A stretch of 64,000 bases of DNA, from the NCBI GenBank assembly GCA_041663585.1, contig JBAYMN010000003.1, positions 1 to 64,000 on the forward strand, written 5' to 3'. The first letter of the stretch is position 1, and every line of letters starts with the position of its first letter. The notes beneath the pieces are model-generated. The model searched no databases. It saw only the letters and a program-made list of their open reading frames with translations, and was not told the origin of the DNA. Shown here piece after piece: positions 32,890 to 42,370 of the stretch. This DNA comes from JALOBO01 sp023228225. GTDB lineage: Bacteria; Bacillota; Clostridia; Christensenellales; UBA1242. Made by a program: the position numbers and the translations under genes.

Positions 32890-34335
32890 TTATTTGCCCT
32901 CCCAAGAATAATGCTTTTCAATATAATCAGCGGTATTAAGTAATGTGCATTCAGAGAATTTTTTACCTATTAACTGTATACCTATTGGCATATTGTTTTG
33001 TCCTTTTCCACAAGGAATAGATATCGCAGGCAATTCTGCAATATTAACTGGTACGGTATAAACATCGGCCGCATACATTTCTACTGGATTATCAGTTTTT
33101 TCGCCAAATTTGAAAGCGGTAGATGGTGTTGTCGGCGAAATAATGACATCACAAATGTTAAATGCTTTTTCAAATTCGCATTTAATAGCCTGCTGTGCTT
33201 TTTTTGCTCGCTTATAATACGCATCAAAGTATCCACTGCTTAAAACAAAATTGCCAAGCATAATCCTGCGTTTTACTTCTTCACCAAAGCCTTGTGTACG
33301 AGATTTAAAGTAAAGTTCACTTAGATTTTTATAATCTTTTGCACGCACGCCGTATTTAACGCCATCAAATCTTGATAAATTTGATGCCGCTTCGGCACAC
33401 GCTACAACATAATAAACAGAAAGTGATAAATCTATGTTTTTTAAATTTATATCTACAAGTGTGGCACCATGTTGTTTTAAAAACTCTATAACACTATTTA
33501 CACTTACTTTTGTTTCATCACTCATAAATAAATTAAGATATTCTTTTGAAATACCAACTTTTAAGCCTCTAATGGAATCTGTAAAACACTTGTTATAATC
33601 AGGTAATTTAAATTTTTCAGAGGTAGAATCTTTTTCATCACTACCTGCAATAACGCTTAGTAATAATGCGGAATCTTTAACTGTTTTTGTAAGCGGTCCT
33701 ATTTGGTCAAGCGAAGATGCAAATGCAACAAGTCCAAACCTTGATACTAAGCCATAAGTAGGTTTAAGTCCTATTAATCCACAATATGCGGCAGGCTGTC
33801 TTATAGAGCCACCCGTATCAGAGCCTAGGGACGCTAAACATAAATTAGCGCCAACAGCAGAAGCACTACCGCCACTGCTACCACCGGGTACATACTCGTT
33901 ATTAAGTGGATTTAAAACATTGCCGTATGCCGAATGTTCATTTGAACCACCCATTGCAAACTCGTCCATATTTGCTTTACCAAGTAAAACAGCATTTTGC
34001 GCATTAAGTTTTTCTACAACTGTTGCGTTATAGGGCGGAATATAATTTTTTAAAAATTTGCTTCCGCATGTTGTGCGAACACCTTTTGTTGAAATATTAT
34101 CTTTAATTATGATTGGAAGTCCAGTAAGAGCAGGATAAGCGACACCACTTTGAATAATTTTGTCGGCTTTTTCGGCTGTCGCCAAAGCATCGGCTTTACA
34201 GATTGTAATAAGGGTGTTTAATTTTTTAGTCTGCTCAATTTTTTGTAAAAATGATTTTGTTAATTCTACGCTTGTAACCTTTCGGTCTTTTAAAAGTTTT
34301 GACGCTTCTAAAAGCGTTAATAAAGTATAATCCAC
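32890..34335 (-). CDS. gatA: Aspartyl/glutamyl-tRNA amidotransferase subunit A
   Basis: The 481-residue amidase-signature enzyme releases ammonia from glutamine for GatB. The catalytic triad is visible: Lys in LPIIIKDNI, cis-Ser in GGSSGGSASAVG and nucleophile Ser in GSDTGGSIRQPA. The start is GTG behind GGGGG. It sits between gatC and gatB with almost no spacing, so the complex is made from one message. Confidence 0.96.
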   Translation of the reverse strand: MDYTLLTLLEASKLLKDRKVTSVELTKSFLQKIEQTKKLNTLITICKADALATAEKADKIIQSGVAYPALTGLPIIIKDNISTKGVRTTCGSKFLKNYIPPYNATVVEKLNAQNAVLLGKANMDEFAMGGSNEHSAYGNVLNPLNNEYVPGGSSGGSASAVGANLCLASLGSDTGGSIRQPAAYCGLIGLKPTYGLVSRFGLVAFASSLDQIGPLTKTVKDSALLLSVIAGSDEKDSTSEKFKLPDYNKCFTDSIRGLKVGISKEYLNLFMSDETKVSVNSVIEFLKQHGATLVDINLKNIDLSLSVYYVVACAEAASNLSRFDGVKYGVRAKDYKNLSELYFKSRTQGFGEEVKRRIMLGNFVLSSGYFDAYYKRAKKAQQAIKCEFEKAFNICDVIISPTTPSTAFKFGEKTDNPVEMYAADVYTVPVNIAELPAISIPCGKGQNNMPIGIQLIGKKFSECTLLNTADYIEKHYSWEGK

Positions 34336-34346
34336 TGTATGCCCCC

Positions 34347-34634
34347 TTATTCTACCACGGCAGGAACGACTATGGCACCGGCAAAAAATTCGGGTGCATT
34401 AAGTTCTATATCCTGTACAGAAATACTTTTTTTAGGCTCATCGGCTCGTAAATCTAAACTTGCATTTAAACTACGCCCGCTTGTACAAGTACTTTCTTCT
34501 TTAAAATTTTTAACCGCATTTACGCACGATAATATATTATCAAAATCTTTTTGCAATTTTTGCATTTCAGCATCACTAAATTTTAATGCCGATAGTTTTG
34601 CAATTTTTTCTAGTTCAAGTTTACTAACGCTCAT
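34347..34634 (-). CDS. gatC: Aspartyl/glutamyl-tRNA amidotransferase subunit C
   Basis: The true start is ATG 34634 (MSVSKLELEKIAKLSAL) behind AAAGGAG, giving 95 residues. A longer frame begins 23 codons earlier without support. The small helical subunit wraps GatA and joins it to GatB. LRADEP near residue 65 is the conserved motif. Confidence 0.92.
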   Translation of the reverse strand: MSVSKLELEKIAKLSALKFSDAEMQKLQKDFDNILSCVNAVKNFKEESTCTSGRSLNASLDLRADEPKKSISVQDIELNAPEFFAGAIVVPAVVE

Positions 34635-34720
34635 AAAAACTCCTTTAAGTGCTTTAAGTTTATCACAACTAATTTTTATAATCAATAAATTTTTTACATA
34701 CAAAAAATATAATAATACTA

Positions 34721-36694
34721 TTATTTTGTTTGTAATTTAATTAGTTTAATTAGTTCTGGCTCATCAATAACTCTAATGCCTAATTCTTTGGCTCTGGTTA
34801 ATTTGCTTTTTGCACCTTCGCCAGCAACAACCAAATCGGTATTTTTAGAAACCGAACTCGAAACTTTCGCCCCAAGATCTTCTAAAAGTTTTGTCGCTTC
34901 ATCTCGTGTGTAATTTTCTAACCCACCCGTAAGCACAATCGTTTTATTATTAAAGTAATTTTCGCCTGTGTTTTTTTTAATATATTCTTGTGGTTTTACT
35001 CCTACATTTAATAAATTATCAATTACACTATATTGTGTATTTAAAAAATCTAATACACCATATGCAGTAATTTCACCAATGTTTTCTATATTATTTAATT
35101 CATCAAATGTAGCGTGTTGAAAATGTTCCAAAGTTTCAAATTTTTTTGCTAAATCTTTTGCAGTTTTCTCGCCTACATTATCTATTGATAGTGAATATAT
35201 AAAATTTTCTAATTTACAGATTTTACTATTTTGAATTGTCGAATATAAATTTTCGGTTTTTTTATCTTTAAAACCTTCTAAATTTAAAAAATCTTCCTTA
35301 GAAATTTTATATAAGTCGGCAGGAGTGCAAACATTTAATTTTTTATATAATTGATCTACGGTTTTATTGCTTATACCCTCTAAATTCATTGCGTTTTTAG
35401 AAGAATAATGCACAAGTCTTCCCATAATTTGTTCCGGACAATTATTAATATTTTTGCAATATAAGTTTACGCCATCATTAACAAGATGCGAATTACAAGA
35501 AGGACAATAATCAGGCGGTATAATTATTTTTGAATCTTCTGTATCACGTGCTAGACCTAGTATTTCGGGTATAACTTCGTTACTACGCCTAATAAACACA
35601 TAACTGTTAATTTTAACCTGCTTGCGTAAAATATCATCGCAGTTATTTAATGTTGCTCTACTTATTGTTGCACCGGCTAACTCAACCGGTTCTATTATTG
35701 CAAGAGGAGTTATTTTACCTGTTCTTCCTACCGACCAAAGCACATTTAATAATTTTGTGGTTACTTCTTGTGCTTCAAATTTGTATGCCATTGCCCAGCG
35801 TGGAAATTTATTTGTGTATCCTACTTTTTTTCTTAGTGGAACTTTGTTTAATTTCAGAACTGTACCATCAATAAGTATATCAAGCGTGCTTTTTATATCA
35901 TCTATGTTGCTAATTTCTTTTTCAATATCGGTAAAATCAGAAAAAACTTTAAAATAGTTATGCACTTTAAAGCCTTGTCCACGCAAAAATTCTCGCATAT
36001 CTTCCTGCGATTCAAATGTTTTATCTTCGGCATGATTCACATCATAAAAATATATTACCAAATTTCTACTTGCGGTAACTTTTGGATCAAGGTTGCGTAT
36101 TGCACCAGCCACAGCGTTTCGGGCATTTTTAAGCACATCTTCGGCGGTTTCATTATACTTTTTAAGCGTTGACAGTGCCATCATACCCTCGCCATGCACT
36201 TCAAGTAATCCTTTAAATTCTATACTAAGTGGTACGCTTTTAATGGTTTTAACTTGTGCGGTAACATCTTCACCCACTACTCCGTTTCCGCGTGTGGCAG
36301 CAGTTAACAATTTACCTTTATCGTATGTTAAGCAAATTGTAAGACCATCAAATTTATATTCCATTGTAAAATCTGCATTCTTATCTAATTTATTTTGGGT
36401 ATTTTCTAACCACTGTTTAAGTTCGGCTAATGTTTGGCATTTATCAAGGCTATAAAGTTTATGCATATGCTCATGCTTTTCAAAGCCTTCTAAAATAGCG
36501 CCACCTACTCTTTGACTTGGCGAATTTTCTAGAACTATTCCGCTTTGCTTTTCTAACAAAAGCAATTTATCATATATTCTATCGTATTCAAGATCGGAAA
36601 TTGTTGGATTATCAAGTACATAATAATTATGATTGTGAATGTTTAATTCTCTTATTAGTTCTTGCATTTGTTTAATTACATCTTTACTTTCCAT
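34721..36694 (-). CDS. ligA: NAD-dependent DNA ligase
   Basis: The start is ATG 36694 (MESKDVIKQM), six bases after GGAG, and overlaps the pcrA stop region; an ATG four codons earlier has no ribosome site. The 657-residue protein has the NAD-binding Ia domain, adenylation motif EYKFDGLTICL, OB fold, a four-Cys zinc site (CPSCNSHL and CKNINNCPEQ), helix-hairpin-helix repeats and a C-terminal BRCT domain (from about 585). It seals nicks in replication and repair. pcrA-ligA pairing is common in Bacillota. Confidence 0.96.
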   Translation of the reverse strand: MESKDVIKQMQELIRELNIHNHNYYVLDNPTISDLEYDRIYDKLLLLEKQSGIVLENSPSQRVGGAILEGFEKHEHMHKLYSLDKCQTLAELKQWLENTQNKLDKNADFTMEYKFDGLTICLTYDKGKLLTAATRGNGVVGEDVTAQVKTIKSVPLSIEFKGLLEVHGEGMMALSTLKKYNETAEDVLKNARNAVAGAIRNLDPKVTASRNLVIYFYDVNHAEDKTFESQEDMREFLRGQGFKVHNYFKVFSDFTDIEKEISNIDDIKSTLDILIDGTVLKLNKVPLRKKVGYTNKFPRWAMAYKFEAQEVTTKLLNVLWSVGRTGKITPLAIIEPVELAGATISRATLNNCDDILRKQVKINSYVFIRRSNEVIPEILGLARDTEDSKIIIPPDYCPSCNSHLVNDGVNLYCKNINNCPEQIMGRLVHYSSKNAMNLEGISNKTVDQLYKKLNVCTPADLYKISKEDFLNLEGFKDKKTENLYSTIQNSKICKLENFIYSLSIDNVGEKTAKDLAKKFETLEHFQHATFDELNNIENIGEITAYGVLDFLNTQYSVIDNLLNVGVKPQEYIKKNTGENYFNNKTIVLTGGLENYTRDEATKLLEDLGAKVSSSVSKNTDLVVAGEGAKSKLTRAKELGIRVIDEPELIKLIKLQTK

Positions 36695-36695
36695 T

Positions 36696-38999
36696 TTAAT
36701 CTCCATTTTTACTTTTTATAAGTTGAATAGGTGCATCAATTGATAACTTCTTAACTCCAATTAAATTAAACTTAATGCTTATATCTTTTGTGGTATTTAT
36801 TGCGGAAATATCAATAATTTCACCTACACCAAACTTAGGGTGCAACACTTTTACTCCAACTACAAAGCCCAAATAATCGTGTTCGGCACTGCTTTTTGCT
36901 TCAAACATTTTTTGCATATTAGAATTACTGCTTTCTTTATATTTTTTAGAACTTGAATAGCCATAATTGTTATTTTTATAGTAACTATTTTGTGAAGAAG
37001 GGTTTCGGTTCCAATCCGAATTATAGGAATGCTCGCTATATACTTCTTGCGGTGCGCTGTCGGGCTTGTTTTCTAAGCCCGCTTCACTTAAAAATCTTGA
37101 TGGAATTGTAAAATCCCTTTTACCGTAAAGAAATCTGCTTTTTGCATAAGTCAAATAAAGCCTCTCCTTTGTGCGTGTAATTGCCACATACATAAGTCTG
37201 CGCTCTTCTTCCATATCATCATCTGAACTATCAACACGTTTAATAGGAAAAATCTTTTCTTCAAGTCCAATTACAAATACTACCTTAAATTCTAGCCCTT
37301 TAACTGAATGTACGGTTGCAACTGTAATTGAATTAGATTTTTCACCTTCTCCCATAGAATCTATGTCGCTTATTAGCATAACTGATTGTAAATAGTCCGA
37401 AAGAGTGGCTTCTGGATTGTTTTTTATATAATCACTAATGTGTTGCACAAACGAATTTATATTCATCTTACGATTAATATTTTCTTCGGTATTTTCTACA
37501 TATTCGTTTTCTATACCAGTTCGGGTTAATAGATACGACACAAACTTATTTAGTGGCATACCGTTTAATGCATTATTTAAATCCGCAAAAATTTGACTAA
37601 CAGACATAATTTTATTTGATAATGATTTACTCATACCGCCAAGACTTTGGGCGTTTAAAACCGCTTCATAGGGCGAAAAACCAAACTTTGATGCAAGTCC
37701 ATTAATTTCACTAATCGCACTATTGCCAAGCCCGCGTTTAGGAAAGTTAATAATTCGTAAAAATGCTTCATTATCTTTGTTATTAACAAGCAACCTTAAA
37801 TATGCAATAATATTTTTAATTTCAATTCGGTCAAAAAATTTAAAACCGCCAAATATTGCATAAGGCATATTATAGGACAAAAACAATTCTTCAAATGGAA
37901 AAGTAAGTGCATTTAATCGCATAAGTACCGCTATATCAGAGTATTTATATCCCGACTCTATAAGCCCGCCAATAGAATTTGCAACAAAACTTGCTTCTTC
38001 TTTTTGATCATAAGCGGAATACTTAGTAATTTTAACTCCGCCGGTTTTATTAGTCCAAAGTTCCTTAGGAATACGAATATGATTCTTGCTTATTAATTTA
38101 TTTGCGGCTTCTAAAATTTGAGTTGTAGAACGATAGTTTTGTTCTAATTTAAATACTTCTACTGGTTTAAAATTTATTATAAAATCTTGCTGAAAGGCTG
38201 ATATATTTGTGGGGTCTGCACCGCGCCAAGTATATATACACTGGTCCTCATCGCCAACTATAAATATATTATGGTGTACACTTGCTAACATTTTTGCTAG
38301 TTCATATTGCACTTTATTAGTATCTTGAAACTCATCAATATGAATATATTCAAATCTATTTGCGTAATACGATAGTACATCTGGGCAGGCCTTAAATAAA
38401 TCAAGCGTTTTATACAGTAAATCATCAAAATCCAGTGCGTTAGATTTTTTCAATTCTTCGTTATATTTGACTACTAACTTTACTATTTCATCAATGCCTT
38501 TTTGAAAAGCAAAATTCATAAGATATTCTTCTACACTCAGATATGAATTTTTAAAATTTGAAATATGAAATAATACATGTTTTTTAAATTCATCTTTTTC
38601 TTTATCTTCAAGCGTTAAATTTTCCAGCAATTTCTTAACAACTTTTTCTTTATCATCATCAGCATAAATAGTAAATTTGCTATCATATCCATCAATCCTG
38701 CTAATATGTTGCCTTAAAATTTTAGCGCACATAGCGTGAAATGTAGAAATCCAAATATCCTGTGAATTTTCAACCATTTTAGCAATGCGGTCTTTCATTT
38801 CTTTTGCCGCTTTATTTGTAAAAGTAATCGCTAAAATTTTATGCGGGTTTACACCTTTACTTATTAAATATGCCACACGATATGTTAACACGCGAGTTTT
38901 TCCGCTACCAGCACCCGCAACAACTAAAACAGCACCGTAAATACATTCTACGGCTTTTTTCTGTTCTTGATTTAATGCGTTTAAGTCAAAATTTTCCAC
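36696..38999 (-). CDS. pcrA: ATP-dependent DNA helicase PcrA/UvrD
   Basis: The likely start is GTG 38999 (VENFDLNALNQEQ) behind AAGGTG, giving 767 residues. A longer frame with a Cys-rich 25-residue leader has no ribosome site. It is a superfamily 1A helicase: GAGSGKTRVL (Walker A), HIDEFQDTN (motif II), VGDEDQCIYTWRGA (motif III), TVHSVKGLEF (motif V) and YVAITRTKERL (motif VI). The C-terminal Tudor-like segment (VGVKVLHPKFGVGEI) binds RNA polymerase in Bacillus. It acts in repair and rolling-circle replication. Confidence 0.95.
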   Translation of the reverse strand: MENFDLNALNQEQKKAVECIYGAVLVVAGAGSGKTRVLTYRVAYLISKGVNPHKILAITFTNKAAKEMKDRIAKMVENSQDIWISTFHAMCAKILRQHISRIDGYDSKFTIYADDDKEKVVKKLLENLTLEDKEKDEFKKHVLFHISNFKNSYLSVEEYLMNFAFQKGIDEIVKLVVKYNEELKKSNALDFDDLLYKTLDLFKACPDVLSYYANRFEYIHIDEFQDTNKVQYELAKMLASVHHNIFIVGDEDQCIYTWRGADPTNISAFQQDFIINFKPVEVFKLEQNYRSTTQILEAANKLISKNHIRIPKELWTNKTGGVKITKYSAYDQKEEASFVANSIGGLIESGYKYSDIAVLMRLNALTFPFEELFLSYNMPYAIFGGFKFFDRIEIKNIIAYLRLLVNNKDNEAFLRIINFPKRGLGNSAISEINGLASKFGFSPYEAVLNAQSLGGMSKSLSNKIMSVSQIFADLNNALNGMPLNKFVSYLLTRTGIENEYVENTEENINRKMNINSFVQHISDYIKNNPEATLSDYLQSVMLISDIDSMGEGEKSNSITVATVHSVKGLEFKVVFVIGLEEKIFPIKRVDSSDDDMEEERRLMYVAITRTKERLYLTYAKSRFLYGKRDFTIPSRFLSEAGLENKPDSAPQEVYSEHSYNSDWNRNPSSQNSYYKNNNYGYSSSKKYKESSNSNMQKMFEAKSSAEHDYLGFVVGVKVLHPKFGVGEIIDISAINTTKDISIKFNLIGVKKLSIDAPIQLIKSKNGD

Positions 39000-39055
39000 A
39001 ATAACACCTTTTAATTTAAGTCTATAACAGTTTAACATTTTTAAAGACTTTTCGC

Positions 39056-39097
39056 AACAAAAAGGACAGAACAAAATGTTACTGCCCTATTTTTGTT
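39056..39097 (-). terminator. Imperfect terminator after the orphan gene
   Basis: AACAAAAAGGACAG (39056-39069) pairs imperfectly with CTGCCCTATTTTTGTT (39082-39097). On the minus strand the descending arm ends in TCCTTTTTGTT. It would end transcription from the gene that stops at 39142. Confidence 0.55.
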
Positions 39098-39141
39098 AAA
39101 TTAATAAAATTTTATGAAATTAATTTATTAATAATTACAAA

Positions 39142-39558
39142 TTATTTACTACACATTTGCTTTTCTATATAATATCTTTCTTTAAGTGTTCTATATTTAT
39201 CTGCTAATTTGAATACATAACGTTGTTTTGCATTACTATCTAATTTATCATAAATTTCTCGATCAACAAGTTGTCCTATTGGATTTGTAATGTCAACACA
39301 ATCATCAAGTATTTTGCATACTTTTTTATAAAGCATATCATCTTCACATTGAATTTTACTTTTGCCATAAAGTTCTGCGTTAAGTTTGTTTATGTAATAG
39401 TTTTGAGCAACTGTTACACTTTTTCCCATTGCACGCATATTTTCCATTGCATTGATTCGCTGAACATTTGTCTTTTGCCAATATCCATCTTTCATCCTTC
39501 GTTTTGCATTAAGAGCAAGAAGCCTTAATTCGCTTTTCTGGTTTTCCTTCATAAACAT
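39142..39558 (-). CDS. Small basic protein of unknown function
   Basis: I do not recognise a family. AGGGGA allows a start at ATG 39558 or 39552; a longer frame from 39600 is less likely. The roughly 138-residue protein is charged and mostly helical, with no signal or membrane helix. The first 45 residues are basic (LLALNAKRRMKDGYWQK). LGK-like or metal motifs are absent; Cys occurs at three scattered positions. It stands alone between two gaps and has a terminator, so it is likely expressed. Nucleic-acid binding is only a guess from charge. Confidence 0.55.
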   Translation of the reverse strand: MFMKENQKSELRLLALNAKRRMKDGYWQKTNVQRINAMENMRAMGKSVTVAQNYYINKLNAELYGKSKIQCEDDMLYKKVCKILDDCVDITNPIGQLVDREIYDKLDSNAKQRYVFKLADKYRTLKERYYIEKQMCSK

Positions 39559-39836
39559 TAATCCCCTAAATGTTATTTTTCCTGTATTACCCAGGTGCAT
39601 ATATTGTATAACAATTCATAGTAATAAGTCTTAGTGTTTACAAAAATAGACATATAATATTGTAAATAGCATTATAGTTAAATAAATTGGCATTTTTCCA
39701 CAAACAAATTAGACAAATTTAAAAAAATGTATAGTATATTTATGCATTCAATCTACTGTTAGCGATAGTTATTGCATAAATACTTTTTCTTATCTTTTTA
39801 AAGGACTGTTATATTTAAAAATTATTTACTTGGCAT
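39559..39836. other. AT-rich gap, no gene seen
   Basis: This 278-base gap holds the 5' region of the orphan gene and the 3' end of the dehydrogenase gene. An inverted pair TTTATGCA/TGCATAAA lies about 39740-39780. I see no reading frame with a ribosome site and no clear promoter. Confidence 0.4.
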
Positions 39837-40625
39837 TTATTTGGATTTTTCACTTATGTTTTTGCACCGATTATAAATAATTTTATTCATAAATCGAACT
39901 GGAATTAGTTTACCAAAAAAATCGGCTAACTTATTTATAAAACCAGGAATATAAACTGCTTGCCCCTTATCTGCTTTTAAAAGCGTTTTGTATGCAATAA
40001 TGCCTACATTTTTAACTGAAAGCAGACTACTAAATCCGACCGCTTCAATGTTCTTAGTCCATTGCGGATTTGTAGGAATTGTTGCCGGAGTAAGTAGTGT
40101 TATACTAATATTTTGATCTTTAACTTCATAAGCAAATGCCCTAAAAAAATTTGTTAGCATTCGCTTACTAGATGAATAAAGTGCTTTATATGGCATAGGA
40201 AATTCACCCGCCAAACTAGATACTGTAATTATTGTAAATTTCTGACTTGTGCGTAAATTTAAAATACTGTAAGTAATATCAATCACGGATTCTACATTAA
40301 CACGAATTAAATTTCTTATAATATCATTGTTTAGTGTTAAAAATTCGCCTTCATGGTCAAATCCAACAGTATTTATTAGTTTATTAAAAGTAAATCCATC
40401 TTGCTTTAAATATATAATCAAATCATTTCTTTCAGTATCTATTGCCATATCACATACGGCATATTTTACATCAATTTTATAAGCATGCGTTAAACTCTCA
40501 GCGAGTAGTGCAAGTTTATCTTGTTTTGTGCTTGTTAGAAATAAGTTTTCGCCTCGCATTGCACAAGCCACGGCAAACGCTTTGCCTAGTCCGCCAGTTG
40601 CTCCACTTATAAATGTATATGGCAT
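39837..40625 (-). CDS. Short-chain dehydrogenase/reductase
   Basis: With the start at ATG 40625 (TGGAGG five bases upstream) the protein has 262 residues. FISGATGGLGKAFA is the cofactor loop, NTVGFDHEG replaces the NNAG motif, VSSLAGEF carries the catalytic Ser and YSSSK the Tyr-Lys pair. The C-terminus (GKLIPVRFMNKIIY) is like membrane-associated SDRs acting on lipids or steroids, but the substrate cannot be read. A second SDR is divergent to it across a 125-base gap. Confidence 0.85.
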   Translation of the reverse strand: MPYTFISGATGGLGKAFAVACAMRGENLFLTSTKQDKLALLAESLTHAYKIDVKYAVCDMAIDTERNDLIIYLKQDGFTFNKLINTVGFDHEGEFLTLNNDIIRNLIRVNVESVIDITYSILNLRTSQKFTIITVSSLAGEFPMPYKALYSSSKRMLTNFFRAFAYEVKDQNISITLLTPATIPTNPQWTKNIEAVGFSSLLSVKNVGIIAYKTLLKADKGQAVYIPGFINKLADFFGKLIPVRFMNKIIYNRCKNISEKSK

Positions 40626-40750
40626 AAAAGCCTCCAAAAAATATTTATATATAATTAATACCATTTTTATTAGTTTAAGTCAAACATAATTTAAAATTTG
40701 ACTATTACAATAAAGTAGGTATATAATAAAGTTTGTAAGGCGGTTGTTTT

Positions 40751-41599
40751 ATGGATAATTATAAAAACAAAATGGTATTACTTACTGGCTTTTCTGGTTC
40801 AATAGGCTATAATCTTGCACTTGAAATTTGTCGTAGTGGCGCAAAACTGATTGCCACCGATAAAAGTATAGAATTAGTAGAAAGGGCAAAAAATAGACTA
40901 TTAAAAGAATTTGATTTTGCACAAATAGAAACTTTTGTATGCGATTATACAAATATTAATGGTGTTAAAGAACTTGCACAAAATGTAAAACAGTATTTAG
41001 GCGAAACCCCATTAGATTTTATATTTCATTGTGCTGGTGTATTTAATAAATGGCAAAAATTAAGCGACCAGGGCTTAGAAATGCAATTTCAAATTAATTA
41101 TCTTGCACCATATATGCTAACTGAACTATTAAAAAAAAATCTACTAAAATCTGAATATTCACGAATAGTATTTTTAAGAACAAAGTTTATGTCTGCACAA
41201 TTTAGCGAAAAATATTTTGAGTTGCAAAATTATAAATCAATAAATGCCTATGCGTTTAGCAAAAATTGTGCAACTTTATATGCTTTATATTTAAACCAAA
41301 ATAATCCCGAAAATATACGTGCAATAGTTATTACACCAAAAATCACAAACAGTAACTTTTTTATAAAAAACAATTTTGGTTTTTCAAAATATTTTTTTGA
41401 AAAAATCAAAGAAATGTTTGTGTTACCCTCACGATGTGCTATGGATATTTCCGAAGCAGTTAAAATTTCTGTAAATACAGGTGCGGTTAAATTAAGTGGT
41501 CGCAATCCTAAAAGAAATAGATTTTCCGAACAAGATCTTGATAACTCAAAAATTTTAATTGATTATTCAAATAAGTTTGTTGACATATATAAAAAGTAA
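40751..41599 (+). CDS. Short-chain dehydrogenase/reductase, atypical
   Basis: The 282-residue protein has the cofactor loop TGFSGSIGYN and a FHCAGVFN (NNAG-like) motif, and YAFSK as Tyr-Lys pair. At the usual catalytic Ser position the sequence is VFLRTKFMS, so Ser is Thr or absent. The C-terminus is lysine-rich. AAGGCGG lies ahead of the ATG. It is divergent from the other SDR, and a shared control region or linked pathway is plausible. The reaction is unknown. Confidence 0.8.
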   Translation: MDNYKNKMVLLTGFSGSIGYNLALEICRSGAKLIATDKSIELVERAKNRLLKEFDFAQIETFVCDYTNINGVKELAQNVKQYLGETPLDFIFHCAGVFNKWQKLSDQGLEMQFQINYLAPYMLTELLKKNLLKSEYSRIVFLRTKFMSAQFSEKYFELQNYKSINAYAFSKNCATLYALYLNQNNPENIRAIVITPKITNSNFFIKNNFGFSKYFFEKIKEMFVLPSRCAMDISEAVKISVNTGAVKLSGRNPKRNRFSEQDLDNSKILIDYSNKFVDIYKK

Positions 41600-41642
41600 A
41601 ATCATTGTTTACTTACTCACTCTTATTTTTAAATAAAAGTAC

Positions 41643-41670
41643 AAAAAAACTGTCCGATGGACAGTTTTTT
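41643..41670. terminator. Bidirectional terminator between an SDR gene and rpsU
   Basis: AACTGTCC (41648-41655) and GGACAGTT (41659-41666) form a stem with a 3-base loop, flanked by A on the left and T on the right. It therefore works for both converging genes. Confidence 0.85.
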
Positions 41671-41677
41671 AAATTAA

Positions 41678-41857
41678 TTATTTTTTTAAATTTCTTTTTC
41701 TTGCCGCTTCGGCTTTATGCTTACGCTTAACACTAGGCTTTTCATATTCTTGGCGTTTACGGAGTTCGCCGATAATACCATCTTTTTGGCATTTACGCTT
41801 AAATCGTTTTAACGCACTGTCAAGAGATTCATTTTCTCCTACTTTAACAGTTGACAC
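41678..41857 (-). CDS. rpsU: Ribosomal protein bS21
   Basis: A GTG start at 41857 opens a 59-residue protein, MSTVKVGENESLDSALKRFK, that ends KHKAEAARKRNLKK and is plainly bS21. It is a small-subunit protein near the anti-Shine-Dalgarno region of 16S rRNA. GGAAGGTGAG serves as ribosome site. It follows the dnaK-rsmE-mtaB operon as in Bacillus but has its own strong promoter. The GTG start and short length hide it from simple searches. Confidence 0.95.
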   Translation of the reverse strand: MSTVKVGENESLDSALKRFKRKCQKDGIIGELRKRQEYEKPSVKRKHKAEAARKRNLKK

Positions 41858-41862
41858 CCTTA

Positions 41863-41894
41863 CTCACCTTCCTTGGGAAGTCGCCCATAGCGAC
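41863..41894 (-). promoter_or_regulatory. Two small hairpins in the rpsU leader
   Basis: In the message GTCGC/GCGAC (41894-41890 with 41884-41880) is followed by CTTCC/GGAAG (41880-41876 with 41872-41868). The second stem includes the GGAAG half of the ribosome site, so it could limit translation, possibly for autogenous control. Confidence 0.45.
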
Positions 41895-41910
41895 CTTAAT
41901 TTACTTGTAT

Positions 41911-41939
41911 AGTTTAATAGTTAAAAGGCAATATGTCAA
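41911..41939 (-). promoter_or_regulatory. Sigma-A promoter of rpsU
   Basis: On the minus strand TTGACA (41939-41934), 17 bases, TAAACT (41916-41911), about 55 bases before the start. Confidence 0.75.
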
Positions 41940-41995
41940 GCCTTTTTTTAAATATTTATTTCAGGTAAAAATGATTAAAGCAGGCGGAAAAAATG

Positions 41996-42337
41996 TTAAA
42001 CAATAAAATTCATTTTTTGTCCGGATAAAATATGAATATGCAAGTGCATAACTCCTTGTCCGGCATCTTCACCTTGATTAACAATTAAGCGATACCCATT
42101 TTCTAAATGCAACTTCTTTGAAAGTGTGGGTATTAATGCAATGCATTTGCCAACTACTTCGGCTTGCCCTTTTGGCATATCCTTTATAGTAGCGTAATGC
42201 ATTTTTGGTATCATTAAATAATGGTATTTGCAAATTGGATTTATATCTTTAATAATAAAGCAATTCTCGTCTTCATACAGTTTTTCAGATTTAATTTTAT
42301 TTTCACCTATTGCACAAAAAATACAATCATTTTTCAT
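41996..42337 (-). CDS. HIT-family nucleotide-binding hydrolase
   Basis: The 113-residue protein (start ATG 42337, MKNDCIFCAIGENK) has the histidine triad HLHIHIL and the zinc Cys pair CIFC. HIT proteins of the HinT type hydrolyse nucleoside phosphoramidates. AGGAGG lies 12 bases before this ATG, which is long; another ATG eight codons upstream has none. It follows mtaB by 33 bases, as the last gene of the dnaK operon. Confidence 0.88.
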   Translation of the reverse strand: MKNDCIFCAIGENKIKSEKLYEDENCFIIKDINPICKYHYLMIPKMHYATIKDMPKGQAEVVGKCIALIPTLSKKLHLENGYRLIVNQGEDAGQGVMHLHIHILSGQKMNFIV

Positions 42338-42370
42338 TTTTTTTAATAACCTCCTAATCATCTTTTTGGT

